Shown: piece after piece, positions 46,445-58,368 of the stretch | How positions within the stretch are numbered: the first letter of the stretch is position 1 | How the letters are laid out: the number at the start of each line of letters is the position of its first letter | From: Odobenus rosmarus divergens | Lineage: Eukaryota > Chordata > Mammalia > Carnivora > Odobenidae | DNA length: 64,000 nucleotides | Reading direction: 5' to 3' | Assembly (NCBI RefSeq): GCF_000321225.1 | Contig: NW_004450664.1 | Location: forward strand, 2,044,904-2,108,903 | Program-made: the position numbers and the translations under genes | The notes under the pieces: generated by a model | What the model saw: the letters and a program-made list of their open reading frames with translations, nothing else | Databases searched by the model: none | Told to the model about the DNA's origin: nothing

Positions 46445-46850
46445 AAACTGCTACAGTGGTTTTGGGAAATAACTCGACAGAACCTTATATTAAAGTAAAA
46501 ATACACTTGCATTTTGACACTGGAAAGCACCTTTGGGGACTCTCTCCTCCTGAAACAATAGCGTTAGTTTGTAAGAATATGTAACCAAAGATGTTCACTG
46601 AGGCATCATTGCCAGTGGTGACAGAAGAGAGAGGCTGGGACATCAGATGAATAACCTGGTGCCTCCGAGTCTGTGGAGTACGATGCAGCTCTTAAGGATA
46701 CAGACGGTGCAGTGTTGATTGGAAAGAAGGCAATTTGCTTAGAAATACGTATGAATTAAAAAGAAGTCTTTGCATTTTGAGCGTGTGTGTGTTCTGTTTG
46801 TGTGGCTGTGTGCATTTGAGTGAGGACAGACAGCAGCTGGGAGGAGTGTA
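46445..46850 (+). mobile_element. Ancient L1 (L1M-like) 3' fragment
   Basis: 'ctacagtggttttgggaaat', 'gttcactgaggcatcattgc', 'gtctgtggagtacgatgcag' and 'ctcttaaggatacagacggt' follow the old L1 ORF2 end order (aaagatgttcattgcagcattg...tacgatggaatactatgcagc). Confidence 0.5.
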
Positions 46851-48842
46851 CTAAAGTGTTAACGCTGATTACCTTGGAGGAGGGATGGGGGAGGGGAGGG
46901 GTGGGGGAGGGGAGGCGAGATGGAGAAGTGGTGGACTTTGACTTTGTGACTCCCCGCCGTGAATTGTTGAGTTCACGTGGTGCAACCAATAGCACGTATC
47001 GCTTTTGCAATTCGAAAGGAAAATCCAATGAAATATTAAAAAGAGAAAATAAAATCCTAATAGGTGGTGGCCTAGGGGACAACTATGGAAGAATCAGGGC
47101 TTAGCAGTCTCTTTACCCACCTAGGTCTCTGGCGCGTCCAAGTGCAGCTGCTCCCAGGGGTGGGACAGGCACGGTGTCCCCAGGGAGGGGAGCTCTGCAA
47201 GCCAGGGCTCCCACACTGGCGTCCATCCAGCGCGGGGACCATCGCTGTTCCTGGAGCTCATGCGCTGAGAGCCCCCTGCTCCCTGTGGACCACAGAAGCT
47301 AAGGACCATGCACACCTTCATCCATCAGCTTCAACTGAGCACTTCACCACGCCTCTTAAACAGTTTCCATTTCTAAAGCATATTAATACGACTTTGCTTG
47401 ATCCTGGACGAAATGCATCCAAGAAAAGGTATGTACCCATCAAGGGCAAGGCATTGCGCTAATCGGTGTGGAGCCGAGTTCAGAAACGAGGGAATATCCC
47501 TCCATTCCCCAGTTTATGGGACTTGCTCTCGGACTTGGCTGGATCTAAACTGGGGCCTCATCTCCAACGGTTTCGTGGAAAAGACTGAACATCATTCATA
47601 GCAAATTTCCTCTCCTAAAAAAAAAAACAAAAAACAAACCCACACGCATGTCTAAGTAAATTATAGGCATCTATTATAAAGCCTCTTTAAAAATACAAAC
47701 AGCATGCATAATTTGTGGCTTACATGGAGGCTCCCAGCTAGACTGGGAATAGTCTGGGGAAAGAATTGAGAACTGGTCTGGTCTGAACTCTCCACCTCCC
47801 TGTGCACAAGCCTTGACGCTGTTTCATGTGCAACAACCTTTAAAGATGCCTGAGCAAAAATCCCAAGAATCTCTCCCAAACCCTCAGGCTTATGGTTTCT
47901 TTTTAGATCAGGAAGAACTGTAGGCAAGTGAAGGGTTTCCTTCAGAGATCTGTCAACGTCTGTCCTGGTCTGCCCACTATGTAAAACAAAACCAACAAAA
48001 CCCAACAAAAACCTTTCCCTTGCACATAGAAGTATAATAATATAGGTGATGATGTGATTGCATAAACCCTATCTCCTACCGCCTCACGAAATACACACAT
48101 TCTAATGAAGTATGGTTTTTCTCCTAAATCTTGGTTTATAAAATAACGGCACCAAAGATGTTACCTAAATTGGAGCTGAAAAAGCTAAAGCCATTTTTAC
48201 AAGATAATTTATTTGAACATCTTCAGGAAAAACCGTGATGAGCTTATGAAAATAAAATGCTCAGAACCATCTAGCCCCGTGTATTCTACAGACTCCCCTA
48301 GAGATGGGGCGAGCTGTGTCTGAGGCTCGGCGGCCGTGACCATTACAGGACCCCCAGCAGGCAGGCTCAAAGAGCAGCAAAAACCATATGGGAGACAAGA
48401 ATCTCCCGCTCAAGAAACTTCTGCTTTTCTTAGCAAGATTTCAGTCTTTCAGAATGTCGCATATTTTCCTCTTTTCTTTCAGACTCCTATGTAAAGACCA
48501 TTTACTGGTGTTTAGGCAGCTAGCATTTTTTTCCTGGTAAAAATTAGTGTTTTGGTTCGGTGGGGTCTGTTCTGGCCTCACGCTCTGTCTGCCTGCGGGA
48601 TGATGATCGGCACTTGGGCGTTGTGGGGTCCAGGTGCCTGGGCTGTGTCTCAGAATAATGAAAGAGAACAGCTGGGGATGGTACTGGTAACCAGTATAGG
48701 TGGTTTTTCAAGCTTCCTTGGAGATTCCAGGGTGCCGCTTGAGGCAGAATTGTCAGCCTCTGTCTGGGTTCAATGAGAGCTGGTTAGATAGCCCATCTCT
48801 CAGGCTATCAAGTGGGATCTGGAAACACCATTTTGCTCTATG
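46851..48842. other. Unassigned sequence, no gene supported
   Basis: It begins with the G-rich tract at 46882-46912. A 125-codon plus frame (47085-47462) and a 115-codon minus frame (47661-48008) have no recognisable domain. A-rich 47616-47640 is low complexity. No repeat family is recognised in 47100-48840. Confidence 0.4.
46882..46912 (+). repeat. G-rich tract with quadruplex potential
   Basis: At least five runs of three to five G are separated by one- or two-base A or T spacers. This meets the usual G3+N1-7 pattern for intramolecular G-quadruplex. Confidence 0.8.
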
Positions 48843-48854
48843 TCCTGTAGTTTT

Positions 48855-49056
48855 TTTGTTTGTTTTAAAGATTTATTTATTTTAGAGGTAGAGAGAGAGC
48901 ATGCACGGGAGTGGGGGGAGGGACAGAGGGAGAGAATCTCAAGCAGGCTCCGTGCCCACCATGGAGCCCGATGTGGGGCTTGATCCCACATCAGATCATG
49001 ACCTGAGCTGACACCAAGAGTCGGACACTTCACCAACTGAGCCACTCAGGCGCCCC
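48855..49056 (-). mobile_element. Carnivore tRNA-derived SINE (SINEC type)
   Basis: Minus-strand copy: T-rich tail and 'aaagatttatttattttaga', a GA tract, 'tgatcccacatcagatcatg', and head 'gagccactcaggcgcccc'. TCCTGTAGTTTT is duplicated exactly at 48843-48854 and 49057-49068. Confidence 0.96.
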
Positions 49057-49184
49057 TCCTGTAGTTTTATTGGAGGTATAATCATTTTGCATTTCCATAT
49101 TCTGGGTTTAAGTTTCTAATGGAATAGTCACACCAAAATATCTACCTGCATTTAGTGGTAATAATTAAGAGAACTCACCCACGT

Positions 49185-49385
49185 AGACGGTACCTGGAAT
49201 GGAGCTCTTGTATCATTAACCCTCACAAAGACTCTGTAAAGGGAGTTTGGTCGGCACTCTCATTTGACAGTGGAGGACACTGGGGCTCACAGAACTCCAA
49301 CCTGTTGCCCAGATTACAGGTTTAGTGAGTGAAGATTTGGGACTCAAACCAGTATCTGCTTGACTCTTAAAGTCCTGTCTCCCTC
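49185..49385 (-). repeat. MIR-type SINE
   Basis: 'ttaaccctcacaaagactct', 'tgacagtggaggacactggg', 'acctgttgcccagattacag' and 'gggactcaaaccagtatctg' reproduce the reversed MIR in full order. Confidence 0.88.
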
Positions 49386-49799
49386 CTGTGCGTGGAAAAC
49401 AGAGGAGAAATCAGGCCTGGGGATACAGGTCTGTGGTGATCTCATACAAGTGAGAAGTGGCCAGATTTGTTGGTGAACAATTATATAGAGACGAAATCAA
49501 GAGCCGAGCTGGGTTCAGCCCTCCTGTCAGAGGAGAGAAGAGTTTGGACCCAAGGTATGGATTTGGCCTTGTTCACTGAGAGCCACGGGTTAGCAGACAG
49601 GTGATACATGTGGTTCAGAGTCCTCTGTGATCCCTTTTCTCTGGGTGGCTTTGTAACAGTATCTCTCAAAGGCCACACAGAGCCTGAGTCTCAGGAGAGT
49701 CCCCTGCTTTACAATACTTGTCATTCAGGTATCAATGTTCTCAGACTTTTGGAGATATAATAGCCTATTCACACATCCCTCACCTGGGCCACCAGACTG
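49386..49799. other. Unassigned sequence, no gene seen
   Basis: Nothing recognised between two MIR copies. Confidence 0.45.
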
Positions 49800-49960
49800 G
49801 CAGTCTGATCAGCTGGTGCACCAGGATTCAATACTCAGGGCCTGAATTGTTGCTGTGTGATGTTGGGCAAGTCCCTTAACCTCTCTGGGCTTTAGCGTCC
49901 TCATCTTTTAGCTGAGCACTTTGGGCCAGATGCTTTCTAACATTGGATGATCTAAGCAGA
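49800..49960 (+). repeat. MIR-type SINE
   Basis: 'tgctgtgtgatgttgggcaa', 'gtcccttaacctctctgggc' and 'tttagcgtcctcatctttta' are close to the MIR core. Confidence 0.88.
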
Positions 49961-50284
49961 GAGTTTTGGTGTTGCTGTTACACCTCCAGCAAAGTGTCCT
50001 TCTCCCCATCAGGCCAAATGATCAATGCAGTGAGAAGAGACTTACCAGAGAAGTAAAAATCAGTAATAGAATTGCCTGCAGCAGGACGGGAGCCCAGGTG
50101 ACGGAAGGTCATGCAACGGGGGTCAGGACTCAGGCCACAGATGTACAGGTGGCGAGGAGCCTGAGCCTGCTGCAGGGGGATTTGCAGCAAGGAAGGGCAA
50201 TGTAATGGTTCTTCAAGGTGGATTCTCTCATGTGCATTTCTTATTAATGAATAAGAGTGTCTTTTCTGATTTCAAATCCTCACA

Positions 50285-50468
50285 GGAGTGCCTGGGTGGC
50301 TCAGTCGGTTGAGCATCTGACTCTTGATTTCAGCTCAGGTCATGATCTCAGGGTCATGAGACCGAGCCCTGCATCGGGCTCCGTGGTGGGTGTGGAGCCT
50401 GCTTGAGATTCTCTCTCTCTCCCTCTGCCCCCCACTTACGTGCTCTCTCTCTCCCTCTCTAAAAAAAT
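50285..50468 (+). mobile_element. Carnivore tRNA-derived SINE, older subtype
   Basis: The head is 'ggagtgcctgggtggctcag', with 'tcatgagaccgagccctgca' in B-box position and 'ggagcctgcttgagattctc' before a CT tract. The body ('actcttgatttcagctcagg', 'gattctctctct') differs from the younger copies. The flanking duplication is unclear. Confidence 0.92.
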
Positions 50469-50499
50469 AATCCTTTGGGTTACTGGATCATAACCTTGA

Positions 50500-50635
50500 G
50501 GTTAGATTTTCAAATCAACAGACCAGTTCTGCAATCTTGATCTATTTGCTGGCCTCTATATACCTCCATTTCCTTATTTCTGAGATGGATTTGTAATTAT
50601 CTGCCTCGTGTCCTTATTGGAACAATCAAATTATT
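50500..50635 (+). repeat. Possible MIR-type SINE
   Basis: 'cagttctgcaatcttgatct', 'tacctccatttccttatttc' and 'tgagatggatttgtaattat' resemble the MIR core and 3' part. The SINE at 50285 lies just upstream. Confidence 0.5.
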
Positions 50636-51384
50636 CTATGAAGTGTTAACTGCAGCATCCAAGAAGGCAAGGTGTTTAATACACGACAGGCATTTCACGC
50701 TCACTGTCAGTGGAGAGGGTGGTGTGTGCTTTATGCCAGGCAGAGGGGGACCCGTGGCCAGTGGGTATCTTCCCCATAGTCTTCCCAGAGGACCATGGCT
50801 CACTTCATCTCCTCCATTATGGACTTCTACAGGACATAATTTTTGTTCCACACAATTAAGCACTTAATTAAGTACTTTTTCAAACTGTTACAATTGTTTC
50901 ATGTGTGTAGGGTATGGAGGATGTCCCTGGCCCACCCTCTTGGAATCACGGTGCTTTAAGGATATCGGGACACATGGCAGCATGTGCACAGTTGCCCGAT
51001 CTTTGAAAAAATATCTAAGTAACAAGAGTAGCGCCTGAGCCAGGGCTGCTTCTGGCTTTCGACAGTGGAACCATCACTCTGGGCAGCAGGGCAGTGGGCA
51101 AAGCCTTCCAGAGGAAGTTAGACTAGAGCTAGTCTTCAGAGATATGGAGAAAAACAGCCAGATGTTCGTGTGATGGGAGCAGCATGAGCTAAGGGCCAGG
51201 GGTGGGCACTCACTTGCTCCCTGGAGGGGACGGATGGTGGCAGTTCAGGCTTGCTGGTGGCAGTTAAGAGTCTGCGGCCAGATGCATCGTGCAGAGTCAT
51301 TGGAGGTGTAGGAAGAATTAGAAGTGCACAGTCTAATGACCTCTTCTGCTGTCTTGAATTTAAATCTCATCTGGTGTCAAGATT
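50636..51384. other. Unassigned sequence, no gene seen
   Basis: No family is recognised. Two roughly mirrored short frames (plus 50643-50867 and minus 50636-50863) have no domain. Confidence 0.45.
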
Positions 51385-51575
51385 TGATACTGATGCTGGA
51401 TTTGAGAGCCAGAAGCAAATTGTGTTCCTGGCTCTGACTGGCAAGGCAAACTCACTGTTTCCTTTCTCCCAGCTGGGACAAAGCCTGCCCTTGCCACCGC
51501 ACAGAGTTGTTCTGAGGACAGAATGAGGTAATAGATACAGAAAACACTTTGAAGAAAATTACAAGTGCTCCAATG
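51385..51575 (+). repeat. MIR-type SINE
   Basis: 'cctggctctgactggcaagg', 'tcactgtttcctttctccca', 'gagttgttctgaggacagaa' and 'tgaggtaatagatacagaaa' follow the MIR core and 3' region. Confidence 0.65.
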
Positions 51576-52859
51576 TGACGATCTTCTCTTTTCTTTGCCA
51601 TGGAAACCGGGCCGTTCCTCAAAGTAGGAGTTGTGGATGTTCAATCTCATGAGGGGTTCAGACTTAATTGGAAATCATACCATGATGTTGCCTTCTGGAA
51701 ACTTCCCCAGATAATCAGCCAGAGGAACAGCAACTATCCCCGGAGGCCACTTGGCAAGACCTCGATCCACAGGGGGACTTTGACATTTCCCTGAGATATA
51801 ACGTTACCCAAACAGGGTGTTACGTTTTTGTTCTGCTTTTCCCACCAGGCAGATCTAATTTTTCCTGTCTACTGCAGTTTCAAGTGTTAAAGCAAATCAG
51901 TCTGACTTTGTAAGCCAGAAAAATTCAAATATAATAGCAAATCATGTCCCATTAAGCCAACCCAAGGCTTCACTTTTCTTCAGTTCAAGGAGGAGGTGAG
52001 CCAAGGGTGAGACACGGATTCACAGCCGGCGACAGATCCTGATGATGCATCAACAGGCTTAATGTCTTCATCATCAGCCCAGAAACTTCTGACACTGAAT
52101 CACGCTTCCTTTTCTGGCAGCCGCAGGTGAAAGGGAGAAGGAGAACCCCAACCTGGTCACTAGTGAATAGATTCGTAAAACAGGTCTAATTATATTTACT
52201 GCAAATGTTTTGCCTTTACCTGAAGAGACACATAAGACAATTTTGTGCTTTCATGCACATGGGTTTGAGAAAAAACGTGTTTGGTATTCCTGGGGTTCCT
52301 CAGAAGCTCCCTGATCCCACATTGCTCTCCTCCCATTTGGGGTGGGGGCAGAGTGTTTGTGCCAGACTCCGTCATTCTGTCCTTCCTCCGTGTTAAGAAA
52401 ACCACTTGTCAGTTTGGGGGACTCTCTCCAAGAATGGAAACACTCCCGTTTAATAATTGTGTGCGTGGCCTGTGTCCCCTGCCTGCCCGCAGTGAGAACA
52501 GCTGTCCTCTTGCTGACCTTACGGCACCGGGAGAGCCTAATCAAGCTGGAAACTCTTTGCTCTTTAAGTCAGGCGGGCCCCTTGAGCCCCCCCGCCTTGT
52601 GTCTCTCGAGCCTCAGAAGTTAAGAGGAGAGGCCACAGGTGGGTAACTGCCAGAAGGATGTCTGTTGCGGAATCTCTCAGAGAACTCTGATCCCCGTCTT
52701 AACGTTGTTCCTTCAGTTTTCAAAATGAGTATGTATTGGGGGGACAAGGATTTAGCAGAGCGCTCAAGACAGTGGTGCATTTTTTCCTCAGATCACTTTT
52801 ACTGGTAATACTGAAACGCTGGCTGGATTTTAAAAGAATGAGGGAATATTGTGGAGTGT
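51576..52859. other. Unassigned sequence, no gene supported
   Basis: 51790-52140 is complex and repeat-free by eye, a candidate conserved non-coding element. Frames of up to 121 codons (52281-52646) open on both strands without recognisable domains. Confidence 0.4.
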
Positions 52860-53220
52860 CCCCAAGGCCGCTGCACCCCCTCGGCCTGCGAGGAGCTGGG
52901 ACCACGGACGAGACATAGCCCCGGCAGGTGTGCGCTCTGCGTGCGCCCCGCTTGGCCAGGACTGCCCGTGGGGTCCTGGCGCCTCTCCCGCACGCCCCCT
53001 GCTGAACTCCGCCTCGTTTCTCCTTCCCTCTTTGGTGGACCTGTGCTCCATACCTGCACATGCCCCGCTGCACCTGCACGGTGGCCCGCGTCGCACTTCC
53101 TCCTGCGTGTCCCCGCAGCGGTGGCCAGGGTTCGGGGACAGGGTTCGGGGACCCTCTGTGCGGACCTGGTCTGGCGCTGCGCAAGGCTGGGCGCACAGGC
53201 CACTTTTAAACCGGCTACCA
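52860..53220. other. CpG-island-like patch
   Basis: A hand count gives about 31 CpG in about 360 bases at roughly 66% GC, observed/expected near 0.8. Frames of 125-170 codons open in several frames of both strands, which is a composition effect. It contains a short tandem 'gggttcggggaca' near 53129-53151. No TATA box or recognisable first exon, though it could mark a promoter. Confidence 0.55.
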
Positions 53221-56200
53221 CCTGCTGATGAGCATGGATAGAGTGTGCATCGTCCACTCATTATTTTGCTGTCAAAATGTTCCATTTCCTTTCCTCCTCC
53301 CTCGATTATGGTTCTGTGAGTGGAAGCTGCATACTTAATCACTGGCTCATCTCGAGGCTGTCAAAAATCCCGGCCTAGGTACTTCTTCATGCATCTCACC
53401 AAGTTCCTTCAGGGCCGTCTTTGGCTTCTTTGTCAGGCTGAGCGGGTTTTTTCGCATTTTCAGACTGCTGTGTGTCGGACACCCAGCGCCTCTAAGGTGG
53501 GGTAAGAAGAAGCGAAGGGAAGCCAGAAGCTGGAAAAGAGGCGGGTCTTACCCTTTGGCAAGGTCCATGGTAATGAAGGTACTTTCGCCTGGGGGCGAGG
53601 ACAACACCAGCATGGCCATGGTGTATCTCATCTTCCTGCGGAGGGGCCAGGTGCTCGATGGAGACCTGTGGAGGGACAATGAGCCACGTCCAACCAGGAA
53701 GTGTTTAAGAACCCCTCCCGCGTGCCTAGCCAGGTGCCTGGATTGTGAAAACTCTAAAGCCCTTGGCGGGGGTGGTTTACATTTCTTAGCAGCATGCTGA
53801 TCCTGTCCCTTCAAAATCCCACAGAAAACCCACATAGAACACTATGGAAGCCTCGGCTACACTGTGTCTCTGAGGAGCGCAGAGGACTGCCCATTCTGTG
53901 TTGACAGGGATCAGGAAACACCACGAAAAAGGAGAGATTTCCATAGGAACACGGAGGGACAGGCAAACGAGATCGGCAGAAAGAGAAGAAATGGGCCCTG
54001 CTGGGGGGTGGAGATCGAAGCAGGCTAGGGAATGAGAGAGGGAAATCCAGATATAGGAACGAGCATCAGGAGGAGGGAGGGCGGGGTCTTGGTCTCTCCC
54101 TCCTGCATCCTGCTTTAACCTTGCAGACTTACGTGCACCAGGAGTCCCGAGAAGAGAGACAAATTCCATCAGTTAGATTTTACTTCTGACGGCTGCCAAG
54201 TGGAAGGGAGAAGCTTTCAGAAATCAATATTAAACCAAAACATGGTTTTCCTGTTAGCCACCCCCTTCCACCAGGATTCACGAGAAAGGACAGGTAAACT
54301 GGGGGCTCGATGCCCTGCAAACATGCCGTCCCCATCCTTCATGGCACCCCTACCTGCGAAAGGAGACTGGCTGTCATCACTAAGATGCTCTGCTTCTTCC
54401 CGAACATTCCTCAAGTGTTTCTTGTCCTTCTCTCCATTACTAAGAACAATAACATATACAGTACATACTGGATCACGGATGTTTTACAAATATGTGTTGA
54501 GTAAATTGGCCCCACCACCTAGATACGAAAATTAAATCACAGAAAGCTTCCACCGCGGAGCATTTTGGTGGAAATGTACCATATTTCAGATCTTTGGCCT
54601 CATAGCGTTAGAGACAGAACGTGCTTTGCCTTCCTTTGCATCAGCAGCGATCAGAATTAAATGTCCTCTCCATCCTTCCTTTATCTCCCAAACCCCAAGC
54701 ATTAAATGGGATTAATATATATTAATGTCATATAGGGTAGATACTTAATGTGTATTTAATGTGGGTCATGAATAAAAAATATTTGGTCCTCCCCAGAGAG
54801 ATCTGCATTTTAATTGTATTCCTCCAGTGGAGAACAGTCATTTCCTCCTCCCGGGGGAGGGTGCAGGGGGTTCCCGAGGCCTCTGTGGGCTGGTGGGGGC
54901 CAGGCTTGTTTCTGGGGCCTTATAGGGTGGGGAGCTCCCTCCAGTGCTGCCTGTAGGGTCTCTAGGGGTCACATTTGAAGTGGGAGAGTTTCAGCAGCTG
55001 TGGATCCTCGTCCTACGCAGGAAGATCAGAGGCCGCCCAGGGAGACTCAGCACAGACCTGAGGGGCTCTGAGGCCTCACGGCTGTGAGGGGTGCTATGTC
55101 TTTAGCAAAGGGAGTGCATTTATTTCCCTTCGTGGACAAAGACCAGAGAAGGCTGAAATTCTCACTGGTTTGCCCAAATGAGCCTCACGACAGAGAGGCT
55201 CTGCCCACAGCTGTTAACCGGGCTTCAGATCTCTCTCAAGGACTCAAGCCTAAAGAAGGCTGAGGCTGTCCACCTGCTGTGCTTCAGGTTCCTAGGACTG
55301 TGGTAGACAGTGGTGCTGTGGGGGAGAGCTGTCAAGGAGGAAGACCCCTTCCTGGGGGCCATCTCTCCCGCCAGGCAACCGCCTCCCACTTTCAGGAGCT
55401 GGGCTGTAGAAGCCCCAGAGCGCGGGGCTGAGCCCTCCTACTTTTCCTGGCCTGAGTCGCTCATGAGGATCCTTTGTTCTCTGTGTTCTCTGATCTTCCC
55501 AAGCCAACCTACACACACAGACGTGGTGTGGTGAACGTGTGACGTCTGTGCCTGCACACAGGTCTTCACCCCCAGGGACGTGTGCCTCTGAGAGTTCCAT
55601 CGTGTTCCAGATTTGTATCAGATGCCTGGCATCCTGGGCCTTGAGGGGCAGGGTTACCCCACACATTCCGGGGAGCCTCGGAAGAATGGAATTCTGGCAG
55701 GTTCCTGGTAGTGTGCGTTCCCCAACCGAACCCATCGGCGTGGGGCAACTCGCAGCTGCGTTAGAGAAAAAAACGGTTCTAAGGTGTTTTCAGGATTAAA
55801 ATAAATGGCCTAAATGAATCACCCTTTTCTCCATTTTATAGAAGCAGAATCTGACAACAAGGTTATTTACTCTGGATTTTGTACCAGAATTCAAAGATGA
55901 TTCTTTTGATTTTCTGTCTATGATCTTCTCCAGCCCATCTCAGCTGCTGCTGAGAGTAACCTCATTCCCGATAAAACTGACTCATTAATTATGGCGACCA
56001 GGATGGCCTTATGGGTCCCTCAGCCCGAGGAAGCATTAAACAGCTTCTTCCTGGCTCTGGCCCCGGACCTCCCTTTTCTTAGAGCATTTTCCTTAGAAGA
56101 TGTAAGTGTAAATTCTTTCTCTGCCCCTTGGAGATGTAAATCCTTTTTAAAGCCTCCTGCCAGTGTTACAACACACAACTGTCTTTCTCAAGGATGTGGG

Positions 56201-57312
56201 CACTGTCCCTTTGACATGTACCCATCTGAGGAGAAGGTGCCCAGTCTCCGCCTCTGCGGGGGTGGGAGCCAGACTCTGGTGGACACTTTGCTCCCAGTCA
56301 TTAAGCTACCTCCCGTTGGGAAGAGACAGGAAGCTTGCTTTTCTTTTGGGGAAGGCCAAGTAGCAAATACAGGTGTTCTGTGCTCCTTCCCCCATCACAG
56401 CACCCCCCCCAAATGCCCTCAGCCTTTGTTTCAGCAGAGGTGAGTTCAGACCGTGTTATCTTTTCTCCTTCCTATTGAGATAGCCTGGAGTAAAGTCTTC
56501 TTTTTCTGTTTAATTTGGTTTGGGGCAATTTTTGCTTTGACAATGGTGGGGACCAAAAAAAAAAAAAAAAAAAAATCCAGAGGACAATGAAGGTCTAAAG
56601 ATAAAGGAAAAGGTGTCGGGAAGCAGAGGAGAGTCAAGGAAAGAAGCTTGGATGACAATGACTACAGCTCTCCCTGGGGTCCCATGGATTTGAATGTCTT
56701 TAAGGTTTTTCCAGATCTTGGTATACTCCATATGTTCCCAGACAACCAAGGAGGCCCTAGGATTTTGTGGCTTTTGAACACAATGCCCTGTGTTTTTTTC
56801 AGGGTGGCTTCTTATAAACTGCAGTGGTGTGGCAGTCACTGGGTTCTTTTAAATATTTTAACAAATGCTGCATTTCCAGATTTCCTTGTATCTGTGCCTT
56901 GCAGTTGCCTAAGCCGAAGGTAAAAGTTTTCAGGTTAAGAAACTGCATCAGAAATAAAATTGTAGGTAGGAATGAAAACGAGATAACTACACACTGATGG
57001 GACCCTGCCAGGGCTGGAGAGAGTGTGAGACAACCACTCACCATGACCATGTTCATGCTGTGCTGGAAGGTGAATGGAATGCGTGTCATCGGTGGCCCCT
57101 CAGAGCGCGTATACATTCCTTGAGGCCCATCCACTGAGGCCTCTCTAAGCCTCATCAGGAGTCCAGAGGCTTCCACATGTTGAATATTGAAAGGCCTATG
57201 GCCTTGACACTCCCATTCCACTGGCTTGGTGGGGCCAAGGATCCTAGACCATGGCTTTCAACTCAAGCTGTCCTTGGGCCATTGCTTATTCTGCACATCC
57301 TAGCTCACCTTC
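53221..57312. other. Unassigned sequence, no gene supported
   Basis: About 4 kb without a recognised gene. A weak L2-like 3' end lies at 54440-54520 ('catactggatcacggatgtt' ... 'tgtgttgagtaaat'). There is an A21 run at 56555-56575. Frames of 147 (minus, 55292-55735), 150 (plus, 55991-56443) and 140 codons (minus, 56799-57221) have no recognisable domains. Confidence 0.4.
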
Positions 57313-57354
57313 TTAACTGATTTTTTTTTTCCCCTAACTGATTCTTATTTACTG

Positions 57355-57900
57355 TTAGTTATCTTTCGTTCTGGCAACTCAGCAAGCTCAAAACCTGGGC
57401 GTCATTCACCACCTCTGTGAGTTAGAAAGTTCTGCTGATTTCAGCTCCATAATTCTTGAATCCATTCCACTCTCTCCTCCACCACCACGTGGAACTTCAG
57501 TTCCTCGTCATCTACTGCCCAGACCAGTGTAATGACCTCCCACTGGGCCACCCATCTGTACTCCTTATCAATTCTTTCCCCACTGCCCAGCTGGAAGAAC
57601 AGTATTTTTCAAATACAAGAGTGACCTTGTCATTCCCCAACTAAAACCTTTCAGTGGCTCCCCAGTGAGTGCAGAGGAACATCTATGCTCCTTTACCAGG
57701 CACAGGTGACCCTGTATGACTTGGTCTCTCTAGCTCTGCCTCAGGCCATTTCAAACAATATTGACCTGGGTGTCACTTCCTGGAGCAGGACTTCTGGTTC
57801 ACTCTCACTTTTCATCAGTCTCTGCCTTGCATATTACTAGCCCACACTCTGAGCTGCTCATGTTCCCAATAATTTCATGTTCCCTTTGAGGACACTGGCC
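57355..57900 (+). repeat. Old LINE fragment (L2/CR1-like)
   Basis: 'caaaacctgggcgtcattca', 'ctgcccagaccagtgtaatg', 'accttgtcattccccaacta', 'aaacctttcagtggctcccc' and 'cctgtatgacttggtctctc' follow the remembered order of an L2-like reverse-transcriptase tail ('..aaacccttcagtggctccc', 'catgatctggcccc'). Strongly decayed. Confidence 0.5.
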
Positions 57901-58148
57901 CTTGGACTGGGTACAAATAAATGCTCCACAACAACTGAACAGGGTTCCTAGGGTTTAGGTATCCTTTAGCAATACTACAAAGGACTAAGATCCTGGGGGG
58001 CATCACTCCACCTCCCTCAGCAACTCTCTTCATCTAAAAGGGAGTTTCCAGTTAAGACCACATATGCTTACTTACTGTTTTACCCTGCCCAATTGTGCTT
58101 TGTTCACTTCCCTGTTCCTGAGAGGACTCCTTCAATACCTCACATGGA

Positions 58149-58353
58149 CAGGGGCACCTGGGTGGCTCAGTCGGATAGGCATCCGACTCTTGGTTTTGGC
58201 TCAGGTTGTGATCTCAGGGTCATGAGATCGAGCTCCACATTGGGCTCCACGCTCAGCACAGAGTCTGCTTGAGATTCTGTCTTCCTCTCCCTCTGCCCCT
58301 CGTGTTCATGCTCTCTCTCTCTCCTTCAAGTAAATAAATAAATCTTTAAAACA
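58149..58353 (+). mobile_element. Carnivore tRNA-derived SINE, older subtype
   Basis: The head is 'ggggcacctgggtggctcag'; the body has 'actcttggttttggctcagg' and 'gagtctgcttgagattctgt' like the 50285 copy. Flanks AATACCTCACATGGA (58134-58148) and AATACATCGCATGGA (58354-58368) form a duplication with two mismatches. Confidence 0.95.
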
Positions 58354-58368
58354 AATACATCGCATGGA

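Noticed and set aside
52720..53342. Overlapping frames of 125-170 codons on both strands
   Set aside because: Several frames of both strands open together over a CpG-rich patch, which is expected from composition. No family resemblance.
55991..56443. 150-codon plus-strand frame with an early ATG
   Set aside because: No recognised domain and no supporting splice or promoter context. One or two frames of this length are expected by chance in the window.
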